Shown here: positions 33,801 through 46,789 of the stretch, in pieces
How positions within the stretch are numbered: position 1 is the first letter of the stretch
How the letters are laid out: every line of letters starts with the position of its first letter
Assembly: GCA_002007465.1 (NCBI GenBank)
Contig: LNAC01000774.1
Span: forward strand, 138,426-202,425
Length of the DNA: 64,000 nucleotides
Reading direction: 5' to 3'
Origin: Ailurus styani
Taxonomy: Eukaryota > Chordata > Mammalia > Carnivora > Ailuridae
The notes under the pieces: generated by a model
The model's input: the letters and a program-made list of their open reading frames with translations, nothing else
The model's database searches: none
What the model was told of the DNA's origin: nothing
Made by a program: the position numbers and the translations under genes

Positions 33801-34680
33801 TATTGTCAATGTCAAAATATTTCTGATGACTTTTTACAAATAATTTCTTTGCAAACTCTGTTCCATTTCTCAGTACTATAATAGTTCTATAATAAGGAAG
33901 CCTGATTCATAGATCTGTACTGTTTAAATTACTATCCATTTCCTGTCCTCGTGTCCTTAGTTTTAATTTTACTGTAAAATCTCTCCCAAACTCTGCAACT
34001 TAGACCTAGATTGCCATCTCTCTTTCTTTCCTTTTCCAATAAATCTCTTCCTTTACCTTAGATTGTGTCTTCATAAATAAGTTTCCAAGGTTTCCCTTTT
34101 CTTAAAGGCAAACACGGGAGCCTAATTATCATCTCACCATATGGTTTCTCTTCTCTTCTTTATTCCTCAAAACTATCACGCAGTTCTTCTGCAATTGCTA
34201 TCGAAATTCATCTGACCTCCTCCCATTATATCTGTACACCTCTAAACTCACCATCTGCCATTGTCCTTCAGCTGGTTACTAAATCCTGAATTCATTTTAA
34301 GGTCTTGCCATTTCTATAACTCTATTCCTCACCTCTCTCAGTTATATGAGTCCCTCAACCTAATTTCCACTTCTTACTAACAGGAGGGAGTGAACTGTTG
34401 TAAACAAAATAAAACATCCTCTCTTCATTTACAACTGTGACAAGGAAGACCTGCACCTCACTCATCTCCTGAATAGTGGTCTCGACCAAGGACAGACTGC
34501 TCCGGCAAAGGAAGAAACAGGGAGAGCTATGGACGATGCTGGGAAGACAGTTTGGGGACCCCGGGGCCCTGCTGAAGTGCTCTGCCCAGATGAACCCTCA
34601 GAGCAGTCTAGACCAGAAATTTCTTGAAAGGTAAAACCACAGAACTGTGGAAACCTGTGTCAGCCCTCCATCAGATCTAT
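33801..34680. other. Unique sequence
   Basis: Pyrimidine-rich, AT-rich DNA with no recognised gene or element. Confidence 0.35.
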
Positions 34681-34683
34681 GTT

Positions 34684-34918
34684 AAAACCTTAATGTTTGG
34701 GGCGCCTGGGTGGCTCAGTGGGTTAAAGCCTTGCCCTTCGGCTCCCGTGATGATCTCAGGGTACTGGGATGGAGTCCCACATTGGGCTCTCTGCTCAGCA
34801 GGGAGCCTGCTTCTCCCTCTCTCTCTGCCTGACTCTCTGCCTACTTGTGATCTCTCTCTCTGTGTCAAATAAATAAATAAAATCTTAAAAAAAAACAAAA
34901 AACAAAAACCTTTATGTT
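34684..34918 (+). mobile_element. Can-SINE with target-site duplication
   Basis: Body 34699-34904, starting GGGCGCCTGGGTGGCTCAGT and ending in an interrupted A tail (AAAACAAAAAACAAA). Flanks are AAAACCTTAATGTT and AAAACCTTTATGTT, one mismatch. Confidence 0.96.
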
Positions 34919-37830
34919 CAGGCCTGGTCTATTTACTTTGGTAACTGCATATTTCTGTCCCTAACAAATTTGCCCACCTGCTTTTTGAAATTAAGTAGTA
35001 CTTCTAGTTCCACCAAGCTTACTGCAGTGAGGTTTCAGAGGACAGGACTTTATTCAAATATTTCAGAATGTGAAACACATGGGCTTTTCCATGTAATGAA
35101 TGCATGTGATTTCTTGCATCCTGACCATGTCCTCCAAAAGCATCCATGTCTTTGAGTTCTGTCTTGATAAAGTAGCACCTGAGCCCTTTTGTTGTTTTGG
35201 TTGATCATAGATGGATTTTTCTTTGCTTCTCTATACCTGTACTAACTTATGATGACCAGTTCCACAAACTGAATTTCAGATGCAGATAAACCCTGCTTTT
35301 ATATGGCAGTAAGATACCATTTTTGTTTGTTTTCAAAATACTAAAATGAGAAAATGGACCCATTACCAGGGAGATGACTTACCCATCAATGACCCAGTAG
35401 TCTTATTCAAAATAGAGAAATTCTTATAGTAATATATTATGTGTAAAAGCATTTTATAAACTGGAAAATACTCTAAAAATGTAATAATTTTCCCTGACAT
35501 GTATTGCTACAGGCTACATAGGTATCATATATATTTCTACTTTCAAATATATATTTTAAGTATTTATATTATATATTAAAATATTACATATAAATGAAAT
35601 ATATATACATACATATATTTTTAATGAGTAGTTAACATTAGTTTTCATTCCATGGACTATCTAATTGATGCTGTGAAGTCAACTAAAGCCATGACAGATG
35701 GCAGGAAAACAAGACTTAGTGTTAAAACTGTGTCATAAATCATTCATAAGTGAATAATTTATTCTTCAGAGATAATCAGGGTTTGTTGGTATCACAACCT
35801 GAGGACTGATAGAAAGCACAGATTTGAAGACATGTTTATCGCAACTGTTTCCATCGCAAGTTACAAATTCTCAACTCAAACTAATATAGGCACGGAAGGA
35901 CTTTTTTATTTTCCTACAAAACAGAGAAAAATACTAAGGATGTTCACATTTTAGAAGGAGCTAGATCTCAGAAATTGGACCTGGGGATCAAAAGTGGCTA
36001 CAAAATTCACAAAACAAAAAAACAAAATGCCTTTTTTAAAAGTCATTGAGAATTTCAAGATGGCAATAGCAAAGCATGAAACCTTATGCGCTAGCCCTTC
36101 CAAGTTCAGAGTCTTGTATGACTGTGCAGGTTGTGTGCCCATAAAGCTAGTTCTGCTAGAGATTTGAGTCAACCAGGACCTCCTTTCTTGCTTTCTCCCT
36201 GACATCTCTCACATCTACTTTTCTCTTTCTTTGTTTTATGATTTCCTCATTCTGTCCTCTTTCCGTGCCTTACCCAATCATTCTTCTTTGCTAATTCAAG
36301 CATGTTAAGTTGAGAGAGAGCTCTGATGGATCACACTAGAGTGAAATGCCTTACTTTGTTGTGGGCAGCCAGCAGAGTGAAGTGGAGGGCTACAAGGTGG
36401 ATCCTGGGAGGTGCAAATACATTCAAGCCATAAGGAATTGTGGAGTTCCTCATGGGAACCAATAAAAGTAAGGCATACAACGTGTATAGTCATACAGTCC
36501 CCTCAGTAAAGATGAACAGACCATAATGACAAACAAAACTCTTCTGAAGATTTGGAGATAACAAGAGGGAATTTTAAATTTACCAAATGCAACTTTCCTA
36601 AGAAACCTAAGAAGCCCTTTGTGGACATTCCCCAGGTGCCAACACCTATTCGGGTATCCGGACTATTCTATTTCTCAGCCTTTCTCATTCAACTTTTGTG
36701 CTTTATCCCAGAATTTCCTTTATTTTTACATATGAGTATACCTTAATCCATGCATTATTGAAAATTTGTTGAAGATTAGAAAGAGCTCTCTACACCTTCA
36801 GAGAGAAAGGAATTACATTTAATTTCTAGGAAGAGCTGAACAGGGAATTACAGGCAAGAGAATTGGTAAAAGAAAAACATAAAGGTAGAATCAATGTTTT
36901 TCTTTCATTACACAGAATAACATGGAGAATTGCCCAATCACCAGTGTAAACAGCCAGATTTCTAAAAAGCTTAAACATTCTGAAAATTATTTAACTACCT
37001 TAATCCTCGACTCTACTTTACTTTTGTTAATATGGACTATACCTTCAGAACTCAATTCAGGAATAGAAAACATTTTAATCATGGTAGATGATTAGCAGGT
37101 TCTTGTGTGTGCATATTTGTAAAATTTAAAATATAATTGAAAATATAAAGTTTTTATTGTGTCCTGATTCATGGAACCTTCTCTTTCATCCTTTAATCTC
37201 GTCAGTCCTTATTTTCTCGTGGAGTAAGTTTGCTAAGTGTTTATTATACAACCTATGTTTCTCTTTCTTTCTCCCTCTCTCTCTCCCTCTCTCAACTCTG
37301 AGGAGTCAAAGCCTTTGTAATGAATGGTCCTGAAAAAGCAGTAGCTGCAAGCTAGATTTTTACAAGCATTCAGAGAAAGCTGGGACCAAACAAATAGTCT
37401 ATCTGCCTTAATTACCATGTATAAGATTGGACAACAGATGTTCTCCTACATGTGGTTTGCTAATTTATTTCATTCTTTCTGTCCATTTACATGATTCATT
37501 CTGAAAATTAGTATTGAGAAAGTGTAATCGAATCTTCTGCTCCTCTTGGTAAACAAAATCTAATTTCTCACATTAATATGTCATCTTTCAGTACCAAAAC
37601 TTACAGAAAAGAACCACCACCTTCCACCATGCACAGATTAAAAACCTGCACCATTCTTTAGGTCCATACAAAAATGCCAGAGTGCACTATTTTAAGAATA
37701 GCAGCAGGAACAAACACAGCTCCTACCACACTATTATGTTAGATTTAACATCTGTAAAAGGTGATTTGAATTTTACTCACAAATTCTGGCAAATTCGACC
37801 ACAACCTCCTCCCATATTCGCATTCTCTAG
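34919..37830. other. Long unique AT-rich stretch with one AT-rich low-complexity block
   Basis: About 2.9 kb without a recognised gene. At 35515-35630 there is an imperfect AT block (ATATATATTTCTACTTTCAA, later AAATATATATACATACATAT). The frame at 35951-36205 on the minus strand has no recognisable motif. Confidence 0.4.
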
Positions 37831-38053
37831 AAATCTGGAAATTTGGGCACCTGGGTGGCTCAGTGGGTTAAAGCCTCTGCCTTCGGCTCAGGTCATGATC
37901 TCAGGGTCCTGGGATCGAGGCCCACATCGGGCTCTCTGCTCGGCGGGGAGTCTGCTTCCTCCTCTGTCTCTGCCTGCCTCTCTGCCTACTTGTGATCTCT
38001 CTTTCTCTGTCAAATAAATAAATAAAATCTTTAAAAAAAAAATCTGGAAATTT
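37831..38053 (+). mobile_element. Can-SINE with perfect target-site duplication
   Basis: Body 37845-38039, starting GGGCACCTGGGTGGCTCAGT. AAATCTGGAAATTT occurs exactly on both sides (37831-37844 and 38040-38053), so the insertion is fairly young. Confidence 0.97.
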
Positions 38054-38522
38054 GCCTACGATTATATTTAAAGCCATAATTTAAATGTGACTAGTTTTGA
38101 AAGAAATGAATGACTTCTACTAAAATTACTCAACATCAAGCCTGTTCTAGAAAGCCTTTTAGATCAGGATCCATTTTTCTATTATGTCTGACTAATACTA
38201 GTAGTGTTAAAGTGCCTGGATCCACATAAGGAGAACACTGATGTGGTTTTCCACTATATAGTATAGCTGACCATAGGATATTTAAATTGGTTTCAAATTT
38301 TAGGTTAATGCTCTTACTGCTGTCCTGTCACTCACCTTAATTCATCTTAGTATTTTACGGTGTTAGACATTACTGTCTGTAAAATGATCATAGAAGTTTT
38401 AAATGTAGTGCCTCTTTTTTCCTTATTAATGCTGCTACTAAACTTTACTTCCTAAAGAAAAATTATATTACATACATATTTAGAAACAGATAATTATATT
38501 GTTGACTGATACTGCCTTATGT
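38054..38522. other. Unique sequence
   Basis: No recognised gene or repeat. Confidence 0.4.
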
Positions 38523-38755
38523 GGGACTTTAATTCTTTTTTTTTTTTAAAGATTTTATTTATTCATTTGACACAGAGAGAGAGATTACAAGTAGGCAGAG
38601 AGGCAGAGAGAGAGAGGAGAGAGGAGGAAGCAGGCTCCCTGCTGAGCAGAGAGCCCGACGCGGGCCTCGATCCCAGGACCCTGGGATCATGACCTGAGCC
38701 GAAGGCAGCGGCTTTAACCCACTGAGCCACCCAGGTGCCCGGGACTTTAATTCTT
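38523..38755 (-). mobile_element. Can-SINE with perfect target-site duplication
   Basis: Body 38538-38740. GGGACTTTAATTCTT flanks it on both sides (38523-38537 and 38741-38755). The body retains the mustelid-type head in reverse (TTTAACCCACTGAGCCACCC). Confidence 0.97.
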
Positions 38756-39541
38756 ATGTGGTGTGTAACTTGATTGTAAGTACCCAGAGAATAAGTACTA
38801 AGTTTACCATATTTTTAATTATAAAAACAAAATAAATACGGTAATAAAAAAAATCCAGCATTACAGAAGATTATAAAACACCAAGCAAAAATTTCCCATT
38901 CTTTACTCCTAGTTCTATTTAGCAGAGATAACCACATTTAGCCATTTTAATTTCAAGTTCTTCTGGTCATTACCTCTATATTACTGAATATTATACTTAT
39001 GCCTTGTTTTCTAAATTTATCAGTACTCAACAGTATCGACTCTATTATGAAAGAAAATTAGCTTACTTCCACTCCCTCTCCTATCTCTTATGCTCAATTT
39101 TTGCTAATTTGTATTTCTGCTTAATTAGTTACCTTTATTTTTATTTACATATATTCACACAAATATTTTTGCATCTATAAGCACATAAATGTGCTAATAT
39201 GGTATATGATTTGTCTTAATGCAGTTTTTCCTGGGTTTTATTTTCGTTTTTGTTTTACCTAATTTTCCCTCCCTCAATTCAGAAACATAGCCTTTCCCCA
39301 TTAACAAATGTTTACAACCTATTAAGAATTCTTTGATATTTCTTCATGATTATATAAACACACACAAAAACTCATTTTGCTTAATGGGTATAGAGTTTTA
39401 GCTCTGCAAGATGAAAAGTTTTAGAGATCTGTTATATAACAATGTGAATATACTTAACACTAATGAACTATGCTCTTAAAAATGATTAAAATGGGTAAAT
39501 TTTGTGTTATGTGTTTTTGCCACAATTAAACATTTTTTTAA
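38756..39541. other. Unique AT-rich sequence before the full-length L1
   Basis: No recognised gene. The last 150 bp includes ACAATGTGAATATACTTAAC and TTTGTGTTATGTGTTTTTGC, which may be an old dispersed repeat, but I cannot assign it. Confidence 0.35.
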
Positions 39542-40738
39542 AAATACATGATTATAGGAGAGTCCACGATGGCAGAGGAGTAGGAGAACTTAATTTCATC
39601 TGGTCCCAGGAATTCAGCTGGATAATTATCTGAATACCTGTGAACTCAACCAGAGATCTAAGAAAAGAATAGCTGCAGCTCTACAAATAGAAAAGTGAAC
39701 ACCTTCTGCAAGATAGGAGATATGAAGGAGTGAATCCAAAGCCATATATGAGAAGAAAGACTGCAGGGGGAGGGAGACTCCTTCAGCCAGCTACCAGCAA
39801 GTGATAGAGAAGTGGAGGACAAGATCAGAACTCTTAGAAGTCTGCTCCGGTGAGCGACATCACTCAGTCTGCTAAACAGGGACAGATCCCTAGTTGGGAC
39901 AGTGTGGTCTCAGGACTCTCAGGGTCACAGGAAGACTTGGGGTGACTGAGTAAGGCAGAGCTCCCAGGCATTCTGAATGGAGAAGCCAGCTGCAATCAGG
40001 GAGGCAAGGAGTGGACTCTCAGTTCGGGGTTGCCATAAACCATGAACCGAAGCACAATGGGGCCACTGGTCTCTGAGCAGGGACCCAACAAACAGCAGAA
40101 CTGGAGAGATGCCCCCACTTCCTCCCCTCAGAGTAGCAGCCTCAGAGTGCGCTGCGGGAGTCTGCAGGATTTGGAGACTCCAAACGGGGCCATGTGCCAG
40201 AGATAGAAATGCTCAGTCACAGACCGGGTGAGCATGGAGTGTGGCCAGAGCCCAGGCAGATAAGAGTGATAGACTGCTTTTCTCTGAGGGCTCACAGAGG
40301 AGTGGTGAGCTTTTGGCTCTGGGGCCAGAAGTTGGGAGGCCACCATTTTCATTCTCATCCTTTAAAGCTTTATGGAAAGCCTTCAGGGAACAAAAGCCAC
40401 ATAGAGCAAACTGGAGCAGATTACTTAGCCTGGCCCCTGGCAAAAGCAATGCAAATCCACCTGAGGCAATACACTTGAGAATCACTGCAATAGGCCCCCA
40501 CCCCAGAAGATCAGCAAGAACATCCAACCAAGACCAAGTTTACTGATCAATAAGAACTGCAAATCTCCAGTACTAGGGGAGTACAGCACATAGAACTCAT
40601 GGCTTTTTCCCCATGATTCTTTAGTCTTTCAACTTTATTTTTTTTTATTTTACTATTTTCCTTTTTTTTTTTTTACTTTCACTCTTTCCTTTTTCAACCA
40701 ACTTCTTATTTTATCAACTCTTTTTTAAAAATCTTTTT

Positions 40739-41415
40739 AAATTTTCATTTTTACAGTTATAATCTCTCCCTTCATTGTAATTAATCTTATTTTTGTATAT
40801 ATATAAGTTTTTCTTTCTTTACAATTTTGGGATGGAGTTTCTTTTAGCGGACCAAAATACACCGAAAATCTCATGTATGGCTCTGTTCTATTCACCTGTT
40901 TGATCATGTTCTCTTTTTTGTTGTTCTTTTCTTTTCTTTTCCTTCTTCCTTTTTTTGTTTTTGTTCATTTTGTTAAAATATTTAAAAATTTTTGTCTTTA
41001 CAGTTACATTCTATCCTTTCAATGTATACAATTTTATTTTTGTATATATAAGGTTTTCCTTCTTTACAATTTTGAGATATAGTTTCTTCTAACAAACTGA
41101 CCAAAATATACACAGGAGATAGGGTGTTGCTCTGTTCTGTTCACTGGTTTATATCCCTTCCTTTTTTTAATTGTTTTTTTTTCTCTCCCTCTTTTGTTTT
41201 TCCTTATCTTTAAATTTCCATCTTTACAGTTACATTCTATCCTTTCATTGTATTTAACTTCATTTTTGTCATATATAAGTTTTACTTTCTTTACAATTTT
41301 GGGATCTAGTTTTCTAAAAAAAAACAGACCAAAATACATATAGAATCTAGTATTCCTCTATTCTGCTCACCTGTCTCATTATATTTTCTCTCTCTCTCTT
41401 TTTTTTTTCCTCCCT
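40739..41415 (+). repeat. Three tandem monomer-like units in the L1 5' UTR
   Basis: Three consecutive units begin AAATTTTCATTTTTACAGTT (40739), AAATTTTTGTCTTTACAGTT (40986) and AAATTTCCATCTTTACAGTT (41212). Each continues with ATTGTA-type text, TTTTTGTATATATA, CTTTACAATTTTG, an ACCAAAATA block and CTGTTCT/CTGCTCACCTG, then a T/C-rich end. Spacing is 247 and 226 bp. Tandem 5' UTR monomers carry promoter activity in some mammalian L1s; that role here is inference. Confidence 0.8.
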
Positions 41416-41519
41416 CTGGTTTTGGGTCTCATCTGATTTGTTTAGTGTATATTTCTCTGATGTTGTTGTTGTTGCCATTTTAGAATTTTGTTATTTCATT
41501 CATCTATTCTTCTCTGGAC

Positions 41520-42373
41520 AGAATAACAAGATAAAAAAACTCAGCTCAAGAAAGATCACAAGAGGCAGTAGTGACTGCCAGGGACATAATTAATATAGAC
41601 ATGAGTAAGATGTCAGAAGTAGAGTTCAGAGGAATGATTATAAAGATACTAGCTGAGTTTGAAAAAAGCATAGAAGACACTGGAGAATCCCTTTCTGGAG
41701 AAATAAAAGAACTAAAATCTAATCAAGTCAAAATCAAAAAGGCTATTAATGAGATGCAGTAAAAAAAACGGAGGCTCTAACTGCCAGGATAAATGAGGCA
41801 GGAGAGAGAATTAGTGATATAGAAGACCAAATGATAGAGAATAAAGAAGCTGAGAAACAGAGAGATAAACAACTACTGAATCATAGGACAGAATTTGAGA
41901 GATAAGTAATACCATAAAGAAAACAATATGAGAATAATTGGGCTCACAGAAGAAGAAAAAGAGAGAGAAAGAGGCAGAAGGTATATTGGAGGAAATTATA
42001 GTAGAGAACTCCCTAATGTGTTTAAGGAAACAGACATCAAAATCCAAGAGGCACAGAGAACCCACCTCAAAATCGATGAAAATAGGTCAAACCCTGATAT
42101 ATAATAGTGAAATTTACAAGTCTCAGAGACAAAGAGAAAATCTTGAAAGCAGCTCAAGACAAGAAGTCCGTAAACTACAAGGGTAGAAACATTAGACTGG
42201 CAGCACTCCAATCCACAGAGACCTGGCAGGCCAGAAAGGACTGGCATGATATATTCAGGGTGCTAAATGAGAAAAATATGGAGCCAAGTATACTTTGTCC
42301 AGATCAGATGTCATTCAAAATAGAAGAAGTGATAAAAACCTTCAGGACAAATAGTAACTTAAAGAATTTATGA
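41520..42373 (+). pseudogene. L1 ORF1 remnant (RNA-binding coiled-coil protein)
   Basis: ORF1p is the RNA-binding trimer-forming partner of L1 mRNA. Here its sequence is spread over three frames. The N-terminal coiled-coil-like stretch (41571-41762, rich in E, K, I and L) ends in a stop at 41760. A middle piece with EEEKEREREAEG lies at 41938-42186. The C-terminal domain piece (QARKDWHDIFRVLNEKNMEP) is at 42107-42373. At least two frameshifts and several stops prevent a full product. Confidence 0.85.
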
Positions 42374-42502
42374 TCACCAAACCAGACCTACAAGAAATAT
42401 TAAAAGGAACCAATATTAAAAGCAAAGAGAGAGCTTGAAAGTAACCTAGACCAGATAGGAATAGAGACAATATACAGTAACAGTCACTTTACAGGTAATA
42501 CC

Positions 42503-45500
42503 ATGATACTAAATCCATATCTTTCAATAGCTACTGTGAATGTAAATGGAATAAAGGCCCCGATCAAAAGACACAGGGTTGGATATCCACAGATTGGATA
42601 AAAAAGAAAGACCCATTGATATACTGTCTGTAAGAGACTCATTTTTGACCCAGAAAAACCTCCAGATTGAAAGTAAGGGATGGAAAACTATTTATCATGC
42701 TAATGGACCTCAAAAAAAAAAGCTGGAGTGGCAATCCTTATATTCTCATACCCAAATTAAATTTTAAACCAAAGACTGTAATAAGAAATGAAGAACACTA
42801 TATCATAATTAAAGGGTCTATCCAACAAGAAGATCTAACAATTGTAAATACTATGCCACTAACACGGAAGCAGCCAATTATATAAGCCAATTAATAATAA
42901 TCAAAGAAACACATTGATAATAATACAATAATAGTGGGGAACTTTAACATCCCCTTCACTGCAATGGACAGATCATCTAAGCAGAAGATCAATAAGGACA
43001 TAAGAGCTTTGAATGACACACTGGACCTGTGTGATGGACATCACAGATATATTCAGAAATTCCATCTTAAAACAACAGAATATATACTCTTGAGTGGACA
43101 TGGAACATTCTCCAGAATAGATCACATGCTGGGTCACAAATCAGGTATCAACTGGTACCAAAAGATTGGGATCATTGCCTGCATAATTTCAGACCATAAT
43201 GCTTTGAAACTGGAACTCAACCACAAGAGGAAATTTGGAAAGAACTCAACTACATGGAGGCCAAAAAGCATCCTACTGAAGAATGAATGAGTCAACTAAG
43301 AAATTAAAGAAGAATTTAAAAAATTCATGGAAACAAATGAAAATGAAAACACAACTATTCAAAACCTTTGGGATGCAGGAAAGGGAGTCCTAAGAGGGAA
43401 GTATATTTCAATACAAGTCTTTCTCAAGAAAGAAGAAAGGTGTCAAATACACAATGTAACCTTATACCTAAAGGAGCTGGAGAATGAACAACAAATAAAG
43501 CCTAAACTCAGCAGGAGAAGAGAAATAATAAAGATTAGAACAGAAATCAATAAAATAGAAACCAAAGGAACATAGAACAGATCAACAAAACTAGGAGCTG
43601 GTTCTTTGAATTAATATTAAGCCCCTGCCCAGACTTATCAAAAAGAAAAGAGAAAGGACACAAATAAATAAAATTGTGAATTAAAGAGGGGAAATCACAA
43701 CCAGCACCAAGAAATACAGTTATAAGAACATATTATGAAAAACTATATGCCAAAAAATTAGGCAATCTGGAAGAAATGGATGCATTTCTAGAGACATATA
43801 AACTACCAAAATCGAACCAGGAGGAAATAGAAAACCTGAACAGACCCATACCAGCAAGGAAATTGAAGCAGTAATTTTTTTTTTAAATTTTATTTATTTA
43901 TTTGACACAGAGAGAGAGATTACAAGTAGGCAGAGAGGCAGGCAGAGGAGGAAGCAGGCTCCCTGCTGAGCAGAGAGCCCGATGCGGGCCTCGATCCCAG
44001 GACGCTGAGATCATGACCTGAGCCGAAAGCAGAGGCTTTAACCCACTGAGCCACCCAGGCGCCCTTGAAGCAGTAATTTAAAAAATCTCCCAATAAACGA
44101 GAGCCCAGGGCCAGACAGCTTCCCAGGGGAATTCTACCAACCATAGAAGAAGAATTAATACTTATCCTTCTGAAGCTGTTTCAAAAAACACAAATGGAAG
44201 GAAAACTTCCAAACTCTTTCTATGAGGCTAGCATTACCTTGATCCCCGAACCAGACAAATACCCCATCAAAAAGCAGAATTACGGACTAATATCCCCGAT
44301 GAACATGGATTCAAAAATTCTCAACAAGTTATTAGCCAATAGGATCCAATAGTACGTTAAAAGGATTATTCACCATGACCAAATGGAGTTTCTTCCTGGG
44401 CTACAAAGGTGGTTCAACATTTGCAAATCAACCAATATGATATATCATATTAATAAAAGAAAGAACAAGAACCATATCATCCTCTCAATAGATGCAGGAA
44501 AAGCATTTGACAAAGTACAGCATCCTTTCTTGATCAAAACTCTTCACAGTGTAGGGATAGAGGGAACATACCTCAATATCATAAAAGCCATTTACAAAAA
44601 TCCCACAGTGAATATAATTCTCAATGGGGAAAAACTAAGAGCTTTTCTTCTAAGGCCAGGAACATGGCAGGGATGTTCACCACTGCTATTCAACATAGTA
44701 TTAGAATTTCTAGCCTCAGCAATCAGACCAACAAAAAGAAATAAAAGGCATCCAGATCAGCAAAGAAGTCACTCTTTGCTGACATGATTCTCTATGTGGA
44801 AAACCCAAAAGACTCCACTCCAAAATTGCTAGAACTCATATGGGAATTCAACAAAGTGGCAGGATATAAAATCAATGCACAGAAATCAGTTGCATTTCTA
44901 TACACTAACAATGAGACAGAAGAAAGAGAAATTAAGGAATCAATTTACAATTGCACCCAAAACCATAAGATACCTAGGAATAAACCTAACCAAAGAGGTA
45001 AAGGATCTGTCGGCTGAAAACTACAGATAACTCATGAAAGAAATTGGGGAAGACACCAGGAAATGGAAAAACATTCCATGCTCATAGATTGGAAGGACAA
45101 ATACTGTGCAAATGTCTATGTTACCTAGAATAATCTACATATTCAATGCAATCTCTATCAAAATACCACCAACTTTTTTCACGGAGCTGAAAGAACTAAT
45201 CCCAAAATTTGTATGGAACCAGAAAAGACCCCAAATAGCCAGAGGAATGTTGAAAAAGAAAACCAAAGTTGGTGGCATCACAATTCTGGACTTCAATCTC
45301 TATTACAAAGCTGTAATCATCAGGACAGTATGGTACAGGCACAAAAACAGACACAAAGATCAATGGAACAGAATAGAGAGCCCAGAAATGGACCCTCAAC
45401 TCTATGGTCAACTAATCTTTGACAAAGCAGGAAAGAATATCCAATGGAAAAAAGTCTCTTCAACAAATGGTGATGGGCAAATTGGATAGCCACGATGCAG

Positions 45501-46411
45501 AAGAATGAAACTGGACCATTTCCTTACACCACACACAAAAATAGATTCCAAATGGATGAAAGACCTGAATATAAGACAGGAATCAATCAAAATCCTAGAG
45601 GAAAACACAAGCAGCAACTTCTTCAGCCTCAGCTGCAGCAGCTTCTTGGCTAGGCACATCTCCTAAGGCAAGGGAAACAAAGGCAAAAATGAACTATTGG
45701 GACTTCATCAAGATCAATAGCTTTTGCACAGCAAAGAAAACAGTTGACAAAACCAGAAGACAGCCAATAGAATGGGAGACAATATTTGCAAATGACATAT
45801 CAGATAAAGGGCTAGTATCCAAAATCTATAAAGAACTTATCAAACTCAAATAGTCCAATGAAGAAATGAACAGATATTTCTGCAAGGAAGACATCCAAAC
45901 GGCCAACAGACACATGAAAAAATGCTTCACACCACTCAGCATCAGGGAAATACAAATCAAAACCTCAATGAGATAGTACCTCACACCTGTTAGAATGGCT
46001 AGAGTTAATAAGTCGGGAAATGATAGATGTTGGCGAGAATGCAGAGAAAGGGGACCCCTCCTACACTGTTGGTGGGAATGCAAGCTGGTGCAGCCACTCT
46101 GGAAAACAGTATAAAGGCTCCTCAAAAAGTTGAAAATAGAGCCACCCTATGATCCAGCAATTGCACTACTGGGGATTTACCCCAAAGATACAAATGTAGT
46201 GATCCGAAGGGGCACCTGCATTCCAGTGTTTATAGCAGCAATGTCCACAATAGCCAAACTATGGAAAGATCCTAGATGTCCACCAACAGATGAATGGATA
46301 AGAAGATGTGGTATATGTATACAATGGAATATTATGCGGTCATCAAAGAATGAAATATTGCCATTTGCAATGACATGGGTACAAGTAGAGGGTATTGTGC
46401 TAAGCAAATAA
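42503..46411 (+). pseudogene. L1 ORF2 remnant (endonuclease, reverse transcriptase, C-terminal Cys domain)
   Basis: ORF2p nicks target DNA and reverse-transcribes L1 RNA. The start at 42503 reads MILNPYLSIATVNVNG, keeping the endonuclease Asn. A frameshift follows near 42570. The GDFN motif reads GNFN (about 42934-42948), so a catalytic Asp is lost; the SDHN motif (43189-43200) remains. A SINE interrupts at 43878-44064. The reverse transcriptase keeps DAGKAFD (about 44490) but its FADD motif reads FAD then M (44775-44786), one Asp codon missing. The C-terminal HCWWEC-type region lies near 46060 and the frame ends at 46411. Dead on several counts. Confidence 0.92.
43863..44079 (-). mobile_element. 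Can-SINE inserted into the full-length L1
   Basis: Body 43878-44064. TTGAAGCAGTAATTT is exactly repeated on both sides (43863-43877 and 44065-44079), and the L1 reads through once the SINE and one copy are removed. The SINE is therefore younger than the L1. Confidence 0.97.
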
Positions 46412-46789
46412 GTCAGTCAAAGAAAGACAATTATCATATGATCTCATTGATACGTGTAAATTAAGAAACAAAACAGAGAATCATAGAGGTAGAGAAGAAA
46501 AAATGAAACAAGATGAAACCAGAGAGGGAGATAAACTATAAGAGGCTCTTAACCATAGGAAACAAACTGAGGGTTTCTGGAAGAGAGGAGTGTGGGGGGA
46601 TGGGATAACTGGGTAATGGACATTAAGGGGGCATGTGATGTAATGAGCACTGGGTATTATATAAGACTGATGAATCACAGGCCTATACTTCTGAAACCAA
46701 TAATGTATTATGTTAATTAATTGAATTTAAATTTTAAAATGTTTAAAAATAAGTAAATAAATAAATACATGATTATATGATCACACATA

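Larger units (their letters stand above)
39542..46777 (+). mobile_element. Full-length L1 with perfect 15-bp target-site duplication (inactive)
   Basis: The flanks AAATACATGATTATA (39542-39556 and 46763-46777) are identical and bracket a complete L1. In order there are: a 5' UTR starting GGAGAGTCCACGATGGCAGA; a long pyrimidine-rich region with three monomer-like units; a broken ORF1; a broken ORF2; a 3' UTR; and an A-rich tail. The body is about 7.2 kb including a 187-bp SINE inserted later. The intact duplication shows it arrived as one target-primed insertion. Frameshifts, stops and altered catalytic residues show it can no longer move. Confidence 0.96.

Noticed and set aside
37682..38017. 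Frames ending in [16 protein letters not shown] or similar (also at 34624, 50080, 53093, 53206, 59964)
   Set aside because: These are translations of Can-SINEs and recur wherever a SINE lies in that frame.
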